Below, one piece after another: positions 24,012 through 36,607 of a DNA stretch of 64,000 nucleotides. Every line of letters begins with the position of its first letter. Position 1 is the first letter of the stretch. Source of the stretch: Cycas panzhihuaensis (Eukaryota > Cycadophyta); assembly GCA_023213395.1 (NCBI GenBank), contig CM041465.1, positions 213,101,741 to 213,165,740 of the forward strand, given 5' to 3'. The notes under the pieces were generated by a model. It made no database searches. It was not told the DNA's origin and worked only from the letters and a program-made list of their open reading frames with translations. Made by a program: the position numbers and the translations under genes.

Positions 24012-27000
24012 TGAACAGTTTACAAGAAAACTTGCATACACAACTACTAAATGGCAAGATTACAAACACCCATTACAATTCTATACCATATGAATTTTTC
24101 TATGCTAACAATCTTAGTCAATGAGTCTGCAATATTCTTTTATATAGCAATCTTCTATAAATCCACCTTGTGATCTTAAACCATTTCCCTCACAAAATGG
24201 AACTGCACATCAATATGCTTTGGCTGAGCATGAAAAATAGGGTTCTATCCTCATAGCATCTTGCTTAAAGCCAATATTTGTGCATAATCTCTATAACCAA
24301 ATTGCTTCCTTACATGCATGAGTAACTATCATATATTCTATTTCTGTGCTAGAAAGTGCCACAACTTGTTATTTTTTACTCATCTAGGTGACTGCACTAC
24401 CATAAAAGGTAAAAACATAGCCGCTGGTAGATCTTCAGCTGTCAAGATCTCTAGCCCAGTCAGCATCAATAAAACCTCGCAAGTTCATTGTTATACTCTT
24501 CATGGGATCTCCTTGATAGCAAATTCCATAGTCTGATGTAACTCACAAATACCTAAAAATCCTTTTCACAACCACCCAATGCTCCCTACTTGGGTTTGAC
24601 ATATACCTGTTAACTACTCCCACTGGATGGATAATGTCTGGTTGAGTGCAAACCATCGCATATATCATGCTACCAATAACACTAGCATAAGGGACAAATT
24701 CCATGTCTTCAACTTCTTGGTGAATCTTTGGGCATTATTCAACTGATAATTTTAAACCAGTAGGAAAAGGAACATTAATTTGTTTACTACCTTGCAACCT
24801 AAACCATTGCAATATTATCTCAATGTATCATCTTTAGCTAAACCAAATCTTCCTATTTCTCCTATCCCTTTTAATCTCAATGCCCAAAATAAAATGTGCA
24901 GCACCAAGATCCTTCATCTCAAAGTGATATGCCAGTTGGTCTTTTACAATTTGGTTCATTTCTTTATTGTTACCAATTAAAAGTATGTCATCAATATATA
25001 AATCCAAAATAATAAAATGATCGCCAACCTGCTTATAATAAATACAATAATCTACTTTGCTACTTACAAAGCCATCCACTAATATATGTGAATCAAACTT
25101 TTGATACCACATCCTTAGTGATTGTTTCAAGCCGTATAATGATTTCTTCAACCTGCACACCATATTCTTCTTTCCTGTAACTCCAAATCCTTAAGGTTGC
25201 AACATATAAATTTCTTCCTTGAGGTTACCATGAAGAAATGCAGTCTTCACATCTATTTGATCCACCTCAAGGTCATAAGCAGCTGCTACAGCTAACATAA
25301 ATCTAATTGAAGTAACTTTTGTAATAGGAGAAAATACCTCACCAAAATCTATTCCCTTAACTTGGGAATAACCCTTTACTACCAAGCAAGCCTTGTACTT
25401 TTCCACAGTACCATATGCCTAAAACTTCTTCTTGAAGATCCATTTATTATCAATAGGGTTTTTGCTATTAGGCAGATCCACCAACTCCCATGTATTATTT
25501 TTGTCTAAGGCCATCATTTCTTCCTGCATGGTCTTTATCAAAGGTTGGCTTTCTTTTGACTCTAGAGCCTCCTGAACAATGCCTAGATCACCATCTGTAG
25601 TAGATAAAATATAAAAGAAGCGACAAAAGTCTTCAAGAATATACCTATTAGGTTGTCTTCTCTCACGAGTTGATCTCCTCAAGATGTGGGGTTCTTGAGA
25701 TTGACCTACCTCTATATCTAATTCTTCCTCTTCAGTTGACTCATATTCTGATGTAGAATCTTCATCCCTTACTTCAAATTGTACCTTCTTGGAGTGTTCC
25801 TCCTTTGGTTCTTCATCTGGATTTAGAGACTTGAACTCCTCTCTAAAGACAACATCATGACTATACACAACCTTTTGTGTTTCAAGGTTATAAAGCTTAT
25901 ACCCTTTAACACCATCACCATAGCCAATGAAAATAGTCTTTTATGCTTTAAAATCAAGCTTAGTCCTCTGTTGTTTAGGAACATGCACAAAAGCTTCACA
26001 ACCAAAAACTTTAAGATGAACAAGAGATGGTTTCTTACCACACCACACTTCTTCAAGTATTTTGTATACTAAGACAGTTGTCAGTGATCTGTTTATCAGG
26101 TAGCTTGCAGTCATCACAGCCTTTGCCTAGAATTTCTTCTCTAATCCAACAGCACTGAGCATGCTCCTCAATCTCTCTAGCAAGGTCCTATTCACCCTTT
26201 CATCAACTTCATTCTACTATGGTGTATAAGGAATTATCTTTTGCCTTACTATCCCACACTGCTTATAGAACTGCTCAAACTCCTTTGAGCAAAACTCATC
26301 TCTATTATCAATACTCAGTACCTTGATCCACCTATCACTCTGATTCTTGACCAAGGCCTTGAATTCTTTGAATTTACTAAAGACTTTAGATTTCTACTTA
26401 AGAAAGTACAACCATGTATTTTTTAAAAAATCACCTATAAATGAGATAAAGTATTTGGACCCACCCAATGAAGGTACATCAACAGGTCCAAAAACATTGA
26501 TGTGCACCAATTGTAGAATACCCTTTGCTCTCTTTGAGCTTGAAGGAAAACTAACTCAACTATACTTGCCATACACATAATGCTCACAGAAATCAAAATT
26601 AAAAATGCCATTAATTCCAGAGATGTCTTCCATACCTTTGGAGAATAAATCATGGAGGCCTTTCTCTCTAATATGGCCCAATCTCTGATGCCACAACATA
26701 GTTTTACTAGTAAGTGATATTTGAGTCCTGCCTTCATTATTGCTACGTTTTGTAAAAGTTAGACTGCAACTTCCAGTACACATTGTACTTGCATCAAGCT
26801 TATATAGTGTTATAAATTGGACCCCTCTTACTAATACTAATGCTCCTCGAACCATTCTATAACCATCTTTATTGAAGATCAGTTCTCTTCTTGCATCACC
26901 TAATTGACTGACAAATAATAGACTCATAGCCAAACTAGGAATATAACTCACATCAGGGATAATTTTAAATCTTCCATCTCCAAATAGAACCTTTACCCTT

Positions 27001-27983
27001 CTATGACCTATAATTTTATATGGGTAATGATCCCTAAGAAATACCTCGCCTCTATCAATCCTTGTGTATTCAAAATACTAGTCCCTATGGGGAGTAAGAT
27101 GAAGTGAAGCACTAGAGTCAATTAACCAAGACTCAATATTTGACAATTTACCTAAGGTTATCAAATAAACATTGCCATCAACTTCATCGGAAACTTTTGT
27201 TACTGTGGAAGAAGTAGCTTCATATGACTTTCCCTTACCAACCTTGACTCGACACTAGCTCTTCATATGACCAGCCTTCCCACATCTCTAGCATACCAAA
27301 GGTCCTCTACCTAGAGATTTGGATTTTCCTTTGGATTTTGTATATCTATTCCTAAGCCTTTATTGGTCGTGATCCAACATTTGACCTATCAATGATAATA
27401 CTTCTTTTAAATAATCTTTAGAAGATTTTTGCCTTATCTATTTTGACAATAGAGCAACAACAACATTATCAAATTTTAGGATAGCAGTAGTCGTGCTGCT
27501 AATCGTCATCACAAGATTATCCTAGGAATTAGGAAGCAAATATATCATGGTAATACACTTGTCTTCTTCAGACATTGTTACCCCAACTAAAACAAGCTGG
27601 CTCACTATGGTGTTAAATGCAGTGAGATGATCTGCAACTACATCTCCATCACTCATCCTAAGTGAATACAGCTTCTTCTAAAGAAATAGTTTGTTAACCT
27701 GAGACTTTGTCTAATACAAAGCCTTTAACTTTCTCCATAGATCTTTGGCCATAGACTCTGTGATAACATTCAACAACACCATGTCTGGAAGGCATAACCT
27801 TATCAAACTGATTTCCTTTCGATCAAGCTTCTTCTAGTCTTTATCACCTATAGTCATGGTCTTTGTTCCTATTATAGTGATCCACTAATCCTTCTTAATG
27901 AAGATATCTTCCATCTTTAGCTTCTACAGCTCAAAGTTCTGGCCATTAAAATTTTCAATCTCCATCTTTGTAGTGTTTGCCAT
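24012..27983 (-). pseudogene. Copia gag-pol polyprotein in one frame, broken by stops
   Basis: The ATG at 27981-27983 opens a gag reading MANTTKMEIENFNGQNFEL, then LPDMVLLNVITESMAKDLW. A CCHC knuckle near 27265-27300 is C-x-RCGKAGHMKS-x-C with both x being TAG, presumably former Trp codons. The protease near 27110 is IDSSAS, where the active-site DSG has become DSS. A pre-integrase block (LWHQRLGHIREKGL) lies near 26690, and the integrase core includes NRTLLERLRSML near 26180, whose catalytic Glu remains. RT has DQIDVKTAFLHGNLKEEIY near 25240, LYIDDILLI near 24995 and MKDLGAAHFILGIEIK near 24880. RNase H has GFIDADWARDLDS near 24450. All checkpoints have the same frame. The many stops could mostly arise from CAG, CAA or TGG by one C-to-T change. 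Confidence 0.92.
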
Positions 27984-28055
27984 GATCTTCACACTCAAGT
28001 TCATTGCACAAGGCTTCTACTTACCAAATGGCTTCCCACAAAACTAAAACCCTTA

Positions 28056-28067
28056 ACTCTGATACTA
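28056..28067 (-). other. Primer-binding site of the copia element
   Basis: The plus strand actctgatacta is the reverse complement of TGGTATCAGAGC with two changes. It lies two bases from the LTR at 28070. Confidence 0.8.
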
Positions 28068-28069
28068 AA

Positions 28070-28496
28070 TGAAGAGAAAATATAATCGAAGAAGTTATGT
28101 GATAATAGAACTCTAAACCATGCAAAGAAAAAATAACATAAATAAATCAAGCACTTGATAAAGAACACCAGGAAATTTAGGTCTAAGCATAGACCTTTTA
28201 TTAATCTGAGCAATAACTAAAGAATTACATAGATGAATAAACCCCAACTTTTCTCCTCAGCTCATCCACGACCATATCATCATCATATGTTATATGTTTC
28301 ATTACATAAGAATATATAGACACAACATTACAATATACTACCTCACAGTTTTACAATACAATGGGCATAAATTATTGGGCCAACAAAGACCCCTATAAGA
28401 CACCTAAAATTTTTTCTCAGGGGCTCCTGCCATTGAACCCTGAGGTGTAATGCCTATACCCATATAACACTTATAAAGTGTTCAACATATCTAACA
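28070..28496 (-). repeat. 5' LTR of the minus-strand copia element
   Basis: Direct repeat of 23496-23998, shorter by the GC-rich block. It starts TG next to the primer site and ends in ctaaca. Confidence 0.82.
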
Positions 28497-30063
28497 ATTT
28501 ATTAGTAATTTTTCTATCATTTTTGTGTGAGAGCTAATTTTAGTGATCTAGCATTATATTTCCTAATATTATAGACTAATATGGTCATTTTCTAGTAATT
28601 TAAAGATATTATACAAGTGATATTTGCTTAATGAAATTAAAGTTACATAGAAAACATTATGTAATTATATAATGCATTTCTTTAAGGGGTATAATAGTAA
28701 AAATATAAGAATGATATGATATTATGTGACATGATTATAATGTTAAGATAATATTATGATTCTATTGTGATGAATTCATAAGTATGTATGTATGGTTGTA
28801 AGTATGAATAGTGGTCATTATGTTGAGAATATTCCTAGCAAGACTACATAAAAGGGACTTTTAACTACAAATATGTAGGGACTAGGAGTAAAGTCAATAT
28901 TAGTTATATTACCTAAGTCCATTTGTGGGAAGAAAGGGGATAGAGCTTTACCTTATAAACATATGCTCAAAGACCAAGGAACCTTGGACATTAATGTGAT
29001 GATAAGTTGTAACTAAGCCTTTAATAACCAAAGGAACTTCTAATGCTATCAAAATCACCTTTAAAGATGATTAAGCAACCCCTAGTAACCCTTGCCCAAG
29101 GTAATCCTAGAGTCAAGTAGGTAAAGGGCAATAAGATAGGTAAATGAGTGAAAGATAAAAAGGAGTAAGAGGGTAAATTTAATAAGGAAAGGCAAGACCA
29201 AGGGGAGGTTCATCAAGGAGTTTGAGCAAAGTAGAGCACAGATGCCCATAGAGAAAAATAAGGATTATAAGGGACCAATGGTATTAACCCCAACACTAAT
29301 AAATCTTGACCTATTTAGCCCTATAATTATACTCTTAGCCTTGATATTATAAGAAAGGGACCAACTAAAGTAGGAAGAAAATGAAGAAAATTTAGAAAAA
29401 TAAGTGGTGACTTCTATAAGATAGAAAACATTAATAGAGGAAAATACATCAAAATAAAAAATGCTAGAGGAGGAAATTCCAAAGGAAGAGGGAGTATTAG
29501 AAAATAAAGATAAATTTTTGAAAGAGGAAGGAGAATCCCTAAGTAATATAGAAGGATCAAATGATGATAATAGTTCAAAGAGCATAAGTTACAATAAAGT
29601 AAAGGCAGAGAAATGTCCCTTCGTATATTAAGAAAATCAGTTCACAAAGAAGTTATTTAAGGACACACTAAATTAGAAATTAAAACATTTTTTTTAATTG
29701 CAATACCATTAGCAATACAACTATCATGATGTGAAGAACTAATTAAGTTGATGTCACCCTTTTAAAATCCATTATTTGGGAGAGAAAGTATTGGGAAATA
29801 AAGGTCACTTAGAATACTTAAGAATACTGCAATAATAGAGGAATTCATACCACCCAGGGTATAAGTTACTCATCTTATATTTCTGTAAGGGGGAAGTATA
29901 CCACTAATTATTTCCATGATAGTAGACTTAAAGGAGTTTAGGAGACTAATCCTTTGTGATATAGCAAATTCAAGTAAATATGTATACTTATTTCAAAATT
30001 TAGTGGATATATAAAAAGTAATAAATAAAGTTAAGATTAAAGATTTATCTACTCATTATGAGG
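28497..30063 (+). pseudogene. Degraded coding remnant, probably gypsy gag 5' part
   Basis: The plus strand carries short broken frames. The last one reads EFRRLILCDIANSSKYVYLF and QNLVDI near 29930-30015. It overlaps, with similar residues, the start of the coding sequence at 53899 (YLFQNLVGMKKIKDEVK), which leads into a gypsy gag. I infer that this is the upstream part of the same gag, cut off by the insertion at 30064-53898. The family assignment rests only on that continuity. The 106-codon frame on the minus strand at 29265-29585 is an Asp/Glu/Lys-rich plus-strand region read backwards. Confidence 0.4.
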
Positions 30064-30178
30064 TGTTAGATACAGTATAATATTTAATTCATAAACATAA
30101 AACCCCCTTTCATATATAAACTCTCTCATGTCTAAGTGTGAAGATGTGTGCACTTATGAAGAGTTGAGTAATATATAT

Positions 30179-30216
<38 letters not shown>

Positions 30217-30461
30217 TAGATATATATATATATATATAAGTCATTGTAAGGGTTCTCAAAGGTAATTGGGTAGTCGTGAGGTGATTGTATCTATAAGTAT
30301 ATTGCTCTTATAATACAATTACTTAGAGATGATCATTTTCCACTAGACTATTATCTTATGTATTTGTTACATACTTTATCTTATATTCATTTATTGTCAT
30401 TTAATTAATCATCTCATGACAAAATTTATATTGTATATTTATGTCCAATATTATTAAAACA
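30064..30461 (+). repeat. 5' LTR of the small non-autonomous element
   Basis: Matches 53492-53898, with a GATA microsatellite where the other carries a TA run. A degraded Met-tRNA primer site (tagtatcatag) begins two to three bases after it. Confidence 0.75.
30171..30238. repeat. (AT)n(GATA)n(TA)n microsatellite in an LTR
   Basis: GATA repeats flanked by AT and TA runs, within the LTR. Confidence 0.95.
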
Positions 30462-31461
30462 TATAGTATCATAGTTGATGGTGTGACCTTATGAAGCATG
30501 TTCAAGCCTTAAAATAGGTGATTGATCATGCTAATATTTGAAGAGATTGTCAAAAGATCTTTGAGATAAAATTTTAAAAGATTGATGAAACCTTGTTATA
30601 CCTAACATAACCAAGATATTGATGTGAGATTCAAGAATTATTCATGAATATTCAAGAATCAAATCAATGGTGAGAATTTTATGTTTCCATGGATATCATT
30701 TTTCATATATAACACCTATGTTATTAAGACATGTAGGTTATCGAAGGGTCCACTGATTGATGAAGAAGTTTCAAGTTTAAAAGATGTTATTATTATTGAA
30801 GTTCATTTATGTAGGTTATTATACCCTATAGATATGAATAAGAACTATTATAAGAGACACATAAGGATATAAACTATATGTCCATTTTGATTCAAACTTG
30901 TGGGAATTGTTTCAAGCATCCCAATGGTGATCCACTACCATGATGGATTATTTTCCTTGATTTTTTATTATTTTCATTCACCATTAGATCATGTAGTAGA
31001 ATATTAATAAAATAAAGATGTGTTGGTGATTTTTTGTGGTTGAAGATGAATCCTTAATTAAGAAATATATGTCATATTCTTTATGAGCATGATCTATAGG
31101 TAGATTTATGACAACTTTGTAGCAATTATTCTCTTTGGGAGGCTTAATTTTGTCAAATAGTAGATTTCACATTGTTTGTAGCTATTAGTCATCATTGGGT
31201 AGTTTTTAGAAGTAAATTATAATATTATTTGGTATGATTAGTAGTCTTCTATATTAGTTTTAGGTTTTAAGTATGTGTTGGATGTATTTATGGTATGTTG
31301 GGCAAGTTGTCAATATTTTGTGCACCTCTTAATAGTATTTAGAAATCTTTTCCTAAGTTAGCTTGCATATCTAATGATATTTAGGATCAAAAGTGGTATA
31401 CAAATATTCATGCAAATCCATTAAAGGAAAAATTAGAAGGAAAAAAAAAAGTCAAACCTAA
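30462..31461 (+). other. Non-coding interior of the small element, left part
   Basis: AT-rich, with no frame longer than about 60 codons and no domain. It ends in an A-rich tract where the long-LTR gypsy element begins. Confidence 0.5.
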
Positions 31462-34363
31462 TGTTGAATCTCGAGGCAAGTCACCAAAGAGACCCTAGAT
31501 GAATGATCTTTATGGAAAGGAAGGTGAAGTTGAAATGATCAAGTGGATCCTTGACCTTTCCCCTAAGGAGAAAAGATGACTCTCTAATCATATTTCAAAC
31601 AAGTAAAAGGACCAAATTATTGCCTGTTTACTCAACTATTTATACAAGAAAACTAAATTAAAGAAATAAATACAATAATATAAACCAAGCAAATAACATA
31701 ATTAGGACCCTCCTTTAACTTAAAGAAAGCAACAAATAAACTTCCAATAGTTAGAAGGATCATTAGGGTCCTTACTAGAATGAAAATATCTTAGGATTCT
31801 TACTTATCTATCCAAATGCCCTCTTAAGTATGATGCCCTATCATAGACCCCTATACCACTCTCAAAGGAAAAGTCTATGCTTATCTAGTTGAAAATGGGA
31901 GGTTAAGGATATAAGAGAGATCAAAACTTATATTAATGACATTATTAGAGGTTAGTTATTGATGAATCACTCACGTCATAATAATACACTCATGAGGATG
32001 GATGGCTTAGGGATTCTTATGTCTAATTCTAATGAGTTCTTACACTTAAAAGTGAATAGAGGAGAGAAGAGAGAGTTTCTCTCAACCTAAAGTGTGATAG
32101 TAAGATGAAACCTTTAAGGTTCAGAACATGGTAGTAATGTCAATACCAAGGAAGAGGATGTTTGTATGTCAAGGTTATCAAGTCCTAATCAATCAAAAAT
32201 CCTCTTGCAATGGGAGGTATTTATCCTTTGAAAATGACAAGCTTATATAATAAGAATGCAAAGTCCTAAGTGATCAAGTCCTAATTGAAGGAATGAGACC
32301 TAACCTAAGGAGGCCACATATTAAAGATAAAGTCCTAAATGCAAAAGTCTAGGATGTAATTTTTATTTATATACAATTAATAAGCAAAAATTAATTAAAT
32401 AAAAAACTTTAAAAATTAACTTATACTAATGTGACTTTACTCATTGCATTGATGCATACATGCCTTTTTTCTTTTTTCCTCCTTGTTCTTTTATATTTTA
32501 TATAAATGATATGCACCTATTGCTCAACATGTATCTAAAGAGAAGTAGATGAGTTCTTTCAAATGCACTTACATTTATCTTAGCTACTTGAAATAAAGCT
32601 TCTTTAACAAGTCATCAAGAAAATCAACAAAGCTATCAAGGAAACTCTTATTCATTTATTTCCTTTCTCTTTATTTTTTTTATTATTATTAAAGAAAAAG
32701 GAACATAAGGGATTTAAAAAAATAAAATGGTAAAGAATGTCCTACCTCTTATTCTTTATATGCAAGGGCATAATGGGAGGAGGTTTGCTCTTATCTCAAT
32801 TCATTGATATATGTGGGGCGATATTGATTTTTACTTTGGATAGATATAAGAAGACATAAAGTATTGTTAACATAAATAACTTAAACAAAATGGAAAGCAT
32901 GCATCTACTATTTTTACTATGCCCTTTCTTCTTCTTCTTTACTTAATAAAAAATAACTAAGGATGAAGGAATAAAGAAGCTTAAAACACTATGAGGAAGA
33001 GTCCAATACCTCCTTTGATCTCTCTCTATAAGGAAGACTCATGTCCTTCTTAGGGGCTCTTAAGCACTAGGGCTGATTTTAGTGAGCTCTCCTAAATTGT
33101 GAGAGAAGGTCTTTAACCTTAAGAGTATTCTCCTTTTATCTTTTACAAAGAAAGGAAAAGGAAACTAAGCTAAAGCTTAAGAAATCATAAAAATATTAAG
33201 AGGAAAGTAAATAGATTTACCTTAACACCTCTAGATATTAACTATGGAACCCATCATACTCTTTGTAATAAGAGAAAACAAATATCTATTTATAAAAAGA
33301 AAGAGAACCAAAACCTACTTGTACTAAATCTAACTACTTACCCTTTTAGAGACTACAAAAGTTATATGAGAAGTTGAAGAGTGCCTTAGATCAATTCATG
33401 GCCTCCTAGAAAACCTCTAATGTAAGCCCTAAAAAGAAATAAAGTTAAATAGAAATCTTTTAAGGTGAAAGTACTTGAGGGAGTGGAGAGGGGAGAAGAG
33501 GAGAAGAAGGTGGTTGAGAAGAGAATGAGCTAAAGTTAAGGAAGTGTTTCCTTAAGCTCTAAAAATCTTGTCAACATGCTAACTCTCCAAGCTCTAAAAT
33601 CATACTAAACTTGGTTGATGAAATCCACAATATTTAGGTGAAAATCTAGTAGCACTCCATTGCATATAGTTCTCTCCTATTTTCTTAAGAAAATGAAAGT
33701 GATTTATAGAGAACATAATGAGAGATATAAGTAAAAAATCTAGGGAAAAATAAGGTCATCATTTCATGAAAATCAATGTCCATACAACAAAAAAAAATGG
33801 CCTGCTTTTTTTTTTCTTACACAAAAATCTAAAAAATGTGACCTACATTAAAGAACACAAGCCATAATAAAAAATATGATATAAAAAAGTACTAAAAATG
33901 TGACAAAAAATGTGACCTATAATGAAAAATGTGACCACCTAAAAATGATTAAAAAATAAGAATTCTACCTAAAAAATAGAAAAAAGTAAGATAATGGTTG
34001 GTGAAAAGGTAAATCATGAGGCTAATAAAAGAGTAATTGGAGTAAAGTTGGGTAGTTCAAGATCAACAACAACCATCTAGTGAAGAATTACGAAGTAGAA
34101 GATATGACAAAAAACGTAAAAAATAAGGGTAAGGTTGGGCTTTGAAGGAAGTTGGAGTATATTATTTTAGTAACAACTATATGATCTTTACATCATATGT
34201 ACTAATAAAAATCAAGCATAAACACAATCAAATTATAAGCATCTAATCATCAGACTAAGTAATCCAGTAAACCACACCACAATCATGCAATTATGTCCCA
34301 AGAATGAAGAATATGAAGTAAGAGACCTAATCGAAGTCAAAATAGACTTTGTTGATTAAAACA
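31462..34363 (-). repeat. 3' LTR of the long-LTR gypsy element
   Basis: Co-linear with 48542-51406 throughout, sharing for example the block around 31480-31560 with 48560-48640 and the final gactttgttgattaaaaca. Mostly AT-rich and non-coding. Confidence 0.85.
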
Positions 34364-34376
34364 TTTGCCTCTTTAG
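34364..34376 (-). other. Polypurine tract of the long-LTR gypsy element
   Basis: The minus strand reads gctaaagaggcaaa directly before the TGTTTTAATC start of the 3' LTR. Confidence 0.7.
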
Positions 34377-35639
34377 CAATGAATGATTTGCAAATGAGTT
34401 GAAGTAGGATGGTAAACATTGTTAGCTCTATTAAAACTAAGTTATTCAATAACTTGGGCTACCTAATCTAATCATTGAGTTACTTAAGAGGATGGAGATA
34501 TAATTAATAGAAGAAGGGTAAACAGGATGATAAGATGGGGTTGATTATGAGGACTTTATTAGATTCTACATATCTCTCTTAAATAAGCTTCTTAAAGTAT
34601 CTATCCTTGTTTTTTAGATTTTAGTTATTTCTTATATTTTTTCTAGTATTTGTGTTCTTTTTGGGGGGCTATAAATGTAAACTATCTATATATAGAAATG
34701 CACACGCCAAAGTTTATCCTCATTTTATGGTTACTTTTGGAGGTGTGGTCACCATAGTTTAACCACTTTAGTGACCATTCCATATCTTTTAAGTGGATGA
34801 GAGTATGGGTTTTAGAGGGCAAGGTGTAGTACAGACCACCAGGCACAAGAAAATTATGAAAGTTGTATTATTTAAAGAAAAGGGACTCTTTTGACTATAA
34901 ACATGAATATGTTTCAAGAAAGTCCCTTTTCTAGGGGTTGAAAAGGATCTACTCTAATGTGAGAAAAATCTCCAAAGATGAAGAAGTTCTCAAAGGCTTA
35001 GGTGAAAGCATTTCTATGCTTGATATGCATGAACAAGCTATAGGAAACTTATATGGAAATGATTGAGTGATGTATTGGGCACTTATGTCAATGGAATAAG
35101 AAAGGCTTATATTCTAATTAGTTTGGAAATTAGGTTCATTTAGTTAGTTAGGTGGTAGGAGATAAGGTGTTATCGGAGTGATCTTTTGAGTAAAATAGGA
35201 AATCTAATCGTCAGATCACCATCTAGTAAGAGTTAGGAGAGTAGGGATGATGATATAGCTTACTAGGTTCATTATACAGTAAGTTTTAATGGTTGAATTT
35301 TTTTTTATTTTAAGGAAGTGTCCCCAAAAGCACAAGCTCTTATTTTAAAAATATGAGCCCAAGTTAAAAAGCATGATCTTACATTCAAAAATGTGATTTG
35401 ATATTTTAAAAAAATGTAACAAAGGAATTTATCACATTTTTAATATTAATTAGATTATATTTTTAAATGAAAGATCATATTTTTCAACCATAGTTTATGT
35501 TTTTGAATAGGAGATCATGTTTTTCACTACAAAAACATGATAAATAGAATTGGATTAAAGTTACAAAATTTGAAGATAAATTTTATCTATCTCAAAACTA
35601 TCTTTTTGAATGTTTCTTCCATTATTTTGTAGTAATTAA

Positions 35640-36366
35640 AGCATATCAACATTCATGAAAATGAGGGTCCTAATTTAGATGCCATGCTTAAGAGGTTGAC
35701 TTTGGTAAAGTGTTGAGTTCTATATCATTATGGTTTGGCTTGTGTGAATTGATCCATCTAGCTATTGATGGAGATAGACACTCTTGGGGACCTTGTCAAT
35801 TATTCAGTGCTAAGAGAGAATTTGTTTTAGTTTAAGGGTTGGATGATTTATGGATTTGTGTTCATGAGGTGGGTAGGATACTAGGTGTGTTATGGAGGAG
35901 ATAAGTTGTTGTTCCACTTAGAGTGATAGAGGATGATAAGTAAGCAAATGTGAGTTAGTATAAAATAGGGAAATAGGACACTTAAGATATCATAGAGTTA
36001 GTGTGATAGCTTTTAGATGTCCTCAAGACATCTTGACCATATAGAAGGTGATATCGTTGATTATTTTATTCTATACTACTAGGACACAAAACTCCCTAGG
36101 GACACTAAGATAATAAGTGTGAGCAGTATAACAATACAAGCTTAGGATGAGATACAACTAGCTTGGCTATGTTTTTAATAGAATACACCACTAATTATCT
36201 TAAATTTGTTGTAATAGTAAGGATAAACTTTCATATACCTTAATCTTATTATGTTAGCTATATAACCATATTACTCTGACACACCTAGTTAGGGTACGGA
36301 GCGACTTGATAATGATGGTCTAGTTATAATCTAGTGGTATATAAGGGCTCAAGTTTGAGGAGAAGC
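35640..36366 (+). pseudogene. Antisense coding-like remnant in the gypsy spacer, left part
   Basis: The plus strand, opposite to pol, reads NLDAMLKRLTLVKC, then LLMEIDTLGDLVNYSVLREN and GWMIYGFVFMRWVGY, with stops between, several at possible former Trp codons. I do not recognise the protein. Extra antisense frames between pol and the 3' LTR are known in Tat-lineage elements, some resembling plant mobile domain proteins; kinship here is a guess. The stretch ends at the gag-only insertion and seems to resume at 38405. Confidence 0.4.
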
Positions 36367-36584
36367 TGTTGGAAAATAGACTTACAATAAGATATTAGCA
36401 AATAGAACAAATGCACCACTAGGATCAAATGGTACCCTTAAGGTACCTCCATTATATTAACAAAATATCATTACCACCAATACAATATGACACACAATAT
36501 TATGTATTTATAATACATGTTAATCTAGAGAGAGTGGGACCCACTTGCATGTGGGACAAATAAATGTGCATTAATATTCCAACA
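36367..36584 (-). repeat. 3' LTR of the gag-only element
   Basis: 218 bp, about 88% alike by eye to 38170-38399. It contains the palindrome ggtacccttaaggtacc at 36431-36447. Confidence 0.88.
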
Positions 36585-36597
36585 CTCCCCCTTAATG
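36585..36597 (-). other. Polypurine tract of the gag-only element
   Basis: The plus strand ctcccccttaatg directly follows the LTR end; reversed it is a purine-rich cattaagggggag before TGTTGG. Confidence 0.85.
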
Positions 36598-36607
36598 CAC
36601 ATTTGGG

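Larger units (their letters stand above)
23496..28496 (-). mobile_element. Nearly complete minus-strand Ty1/copia retrotransposon
   Basis: Flanking direct repeats (23496-23998 and 28070-28496), a minus-strand polypurine tract (plus strand atctcccacttg, 23999-24010) and a Met-tRNA-type primer site (28056-28067) define the element. The gag-pol frame between them has the copia order of gag, protease, integrase, RT and RNase H. No convincing target-site duplication is visible; the outer edge of the left LTR is uncertain by about 20 bp. Confidence 0.88.

Noticed and set aside
23507-28501. ATTTA at both edges as a target-site duplication of the copia element
   Set aside because: The left copy lies inside the sequence that seems to be LTR, and a 5-mer of A and T is expected by chance in this composition.
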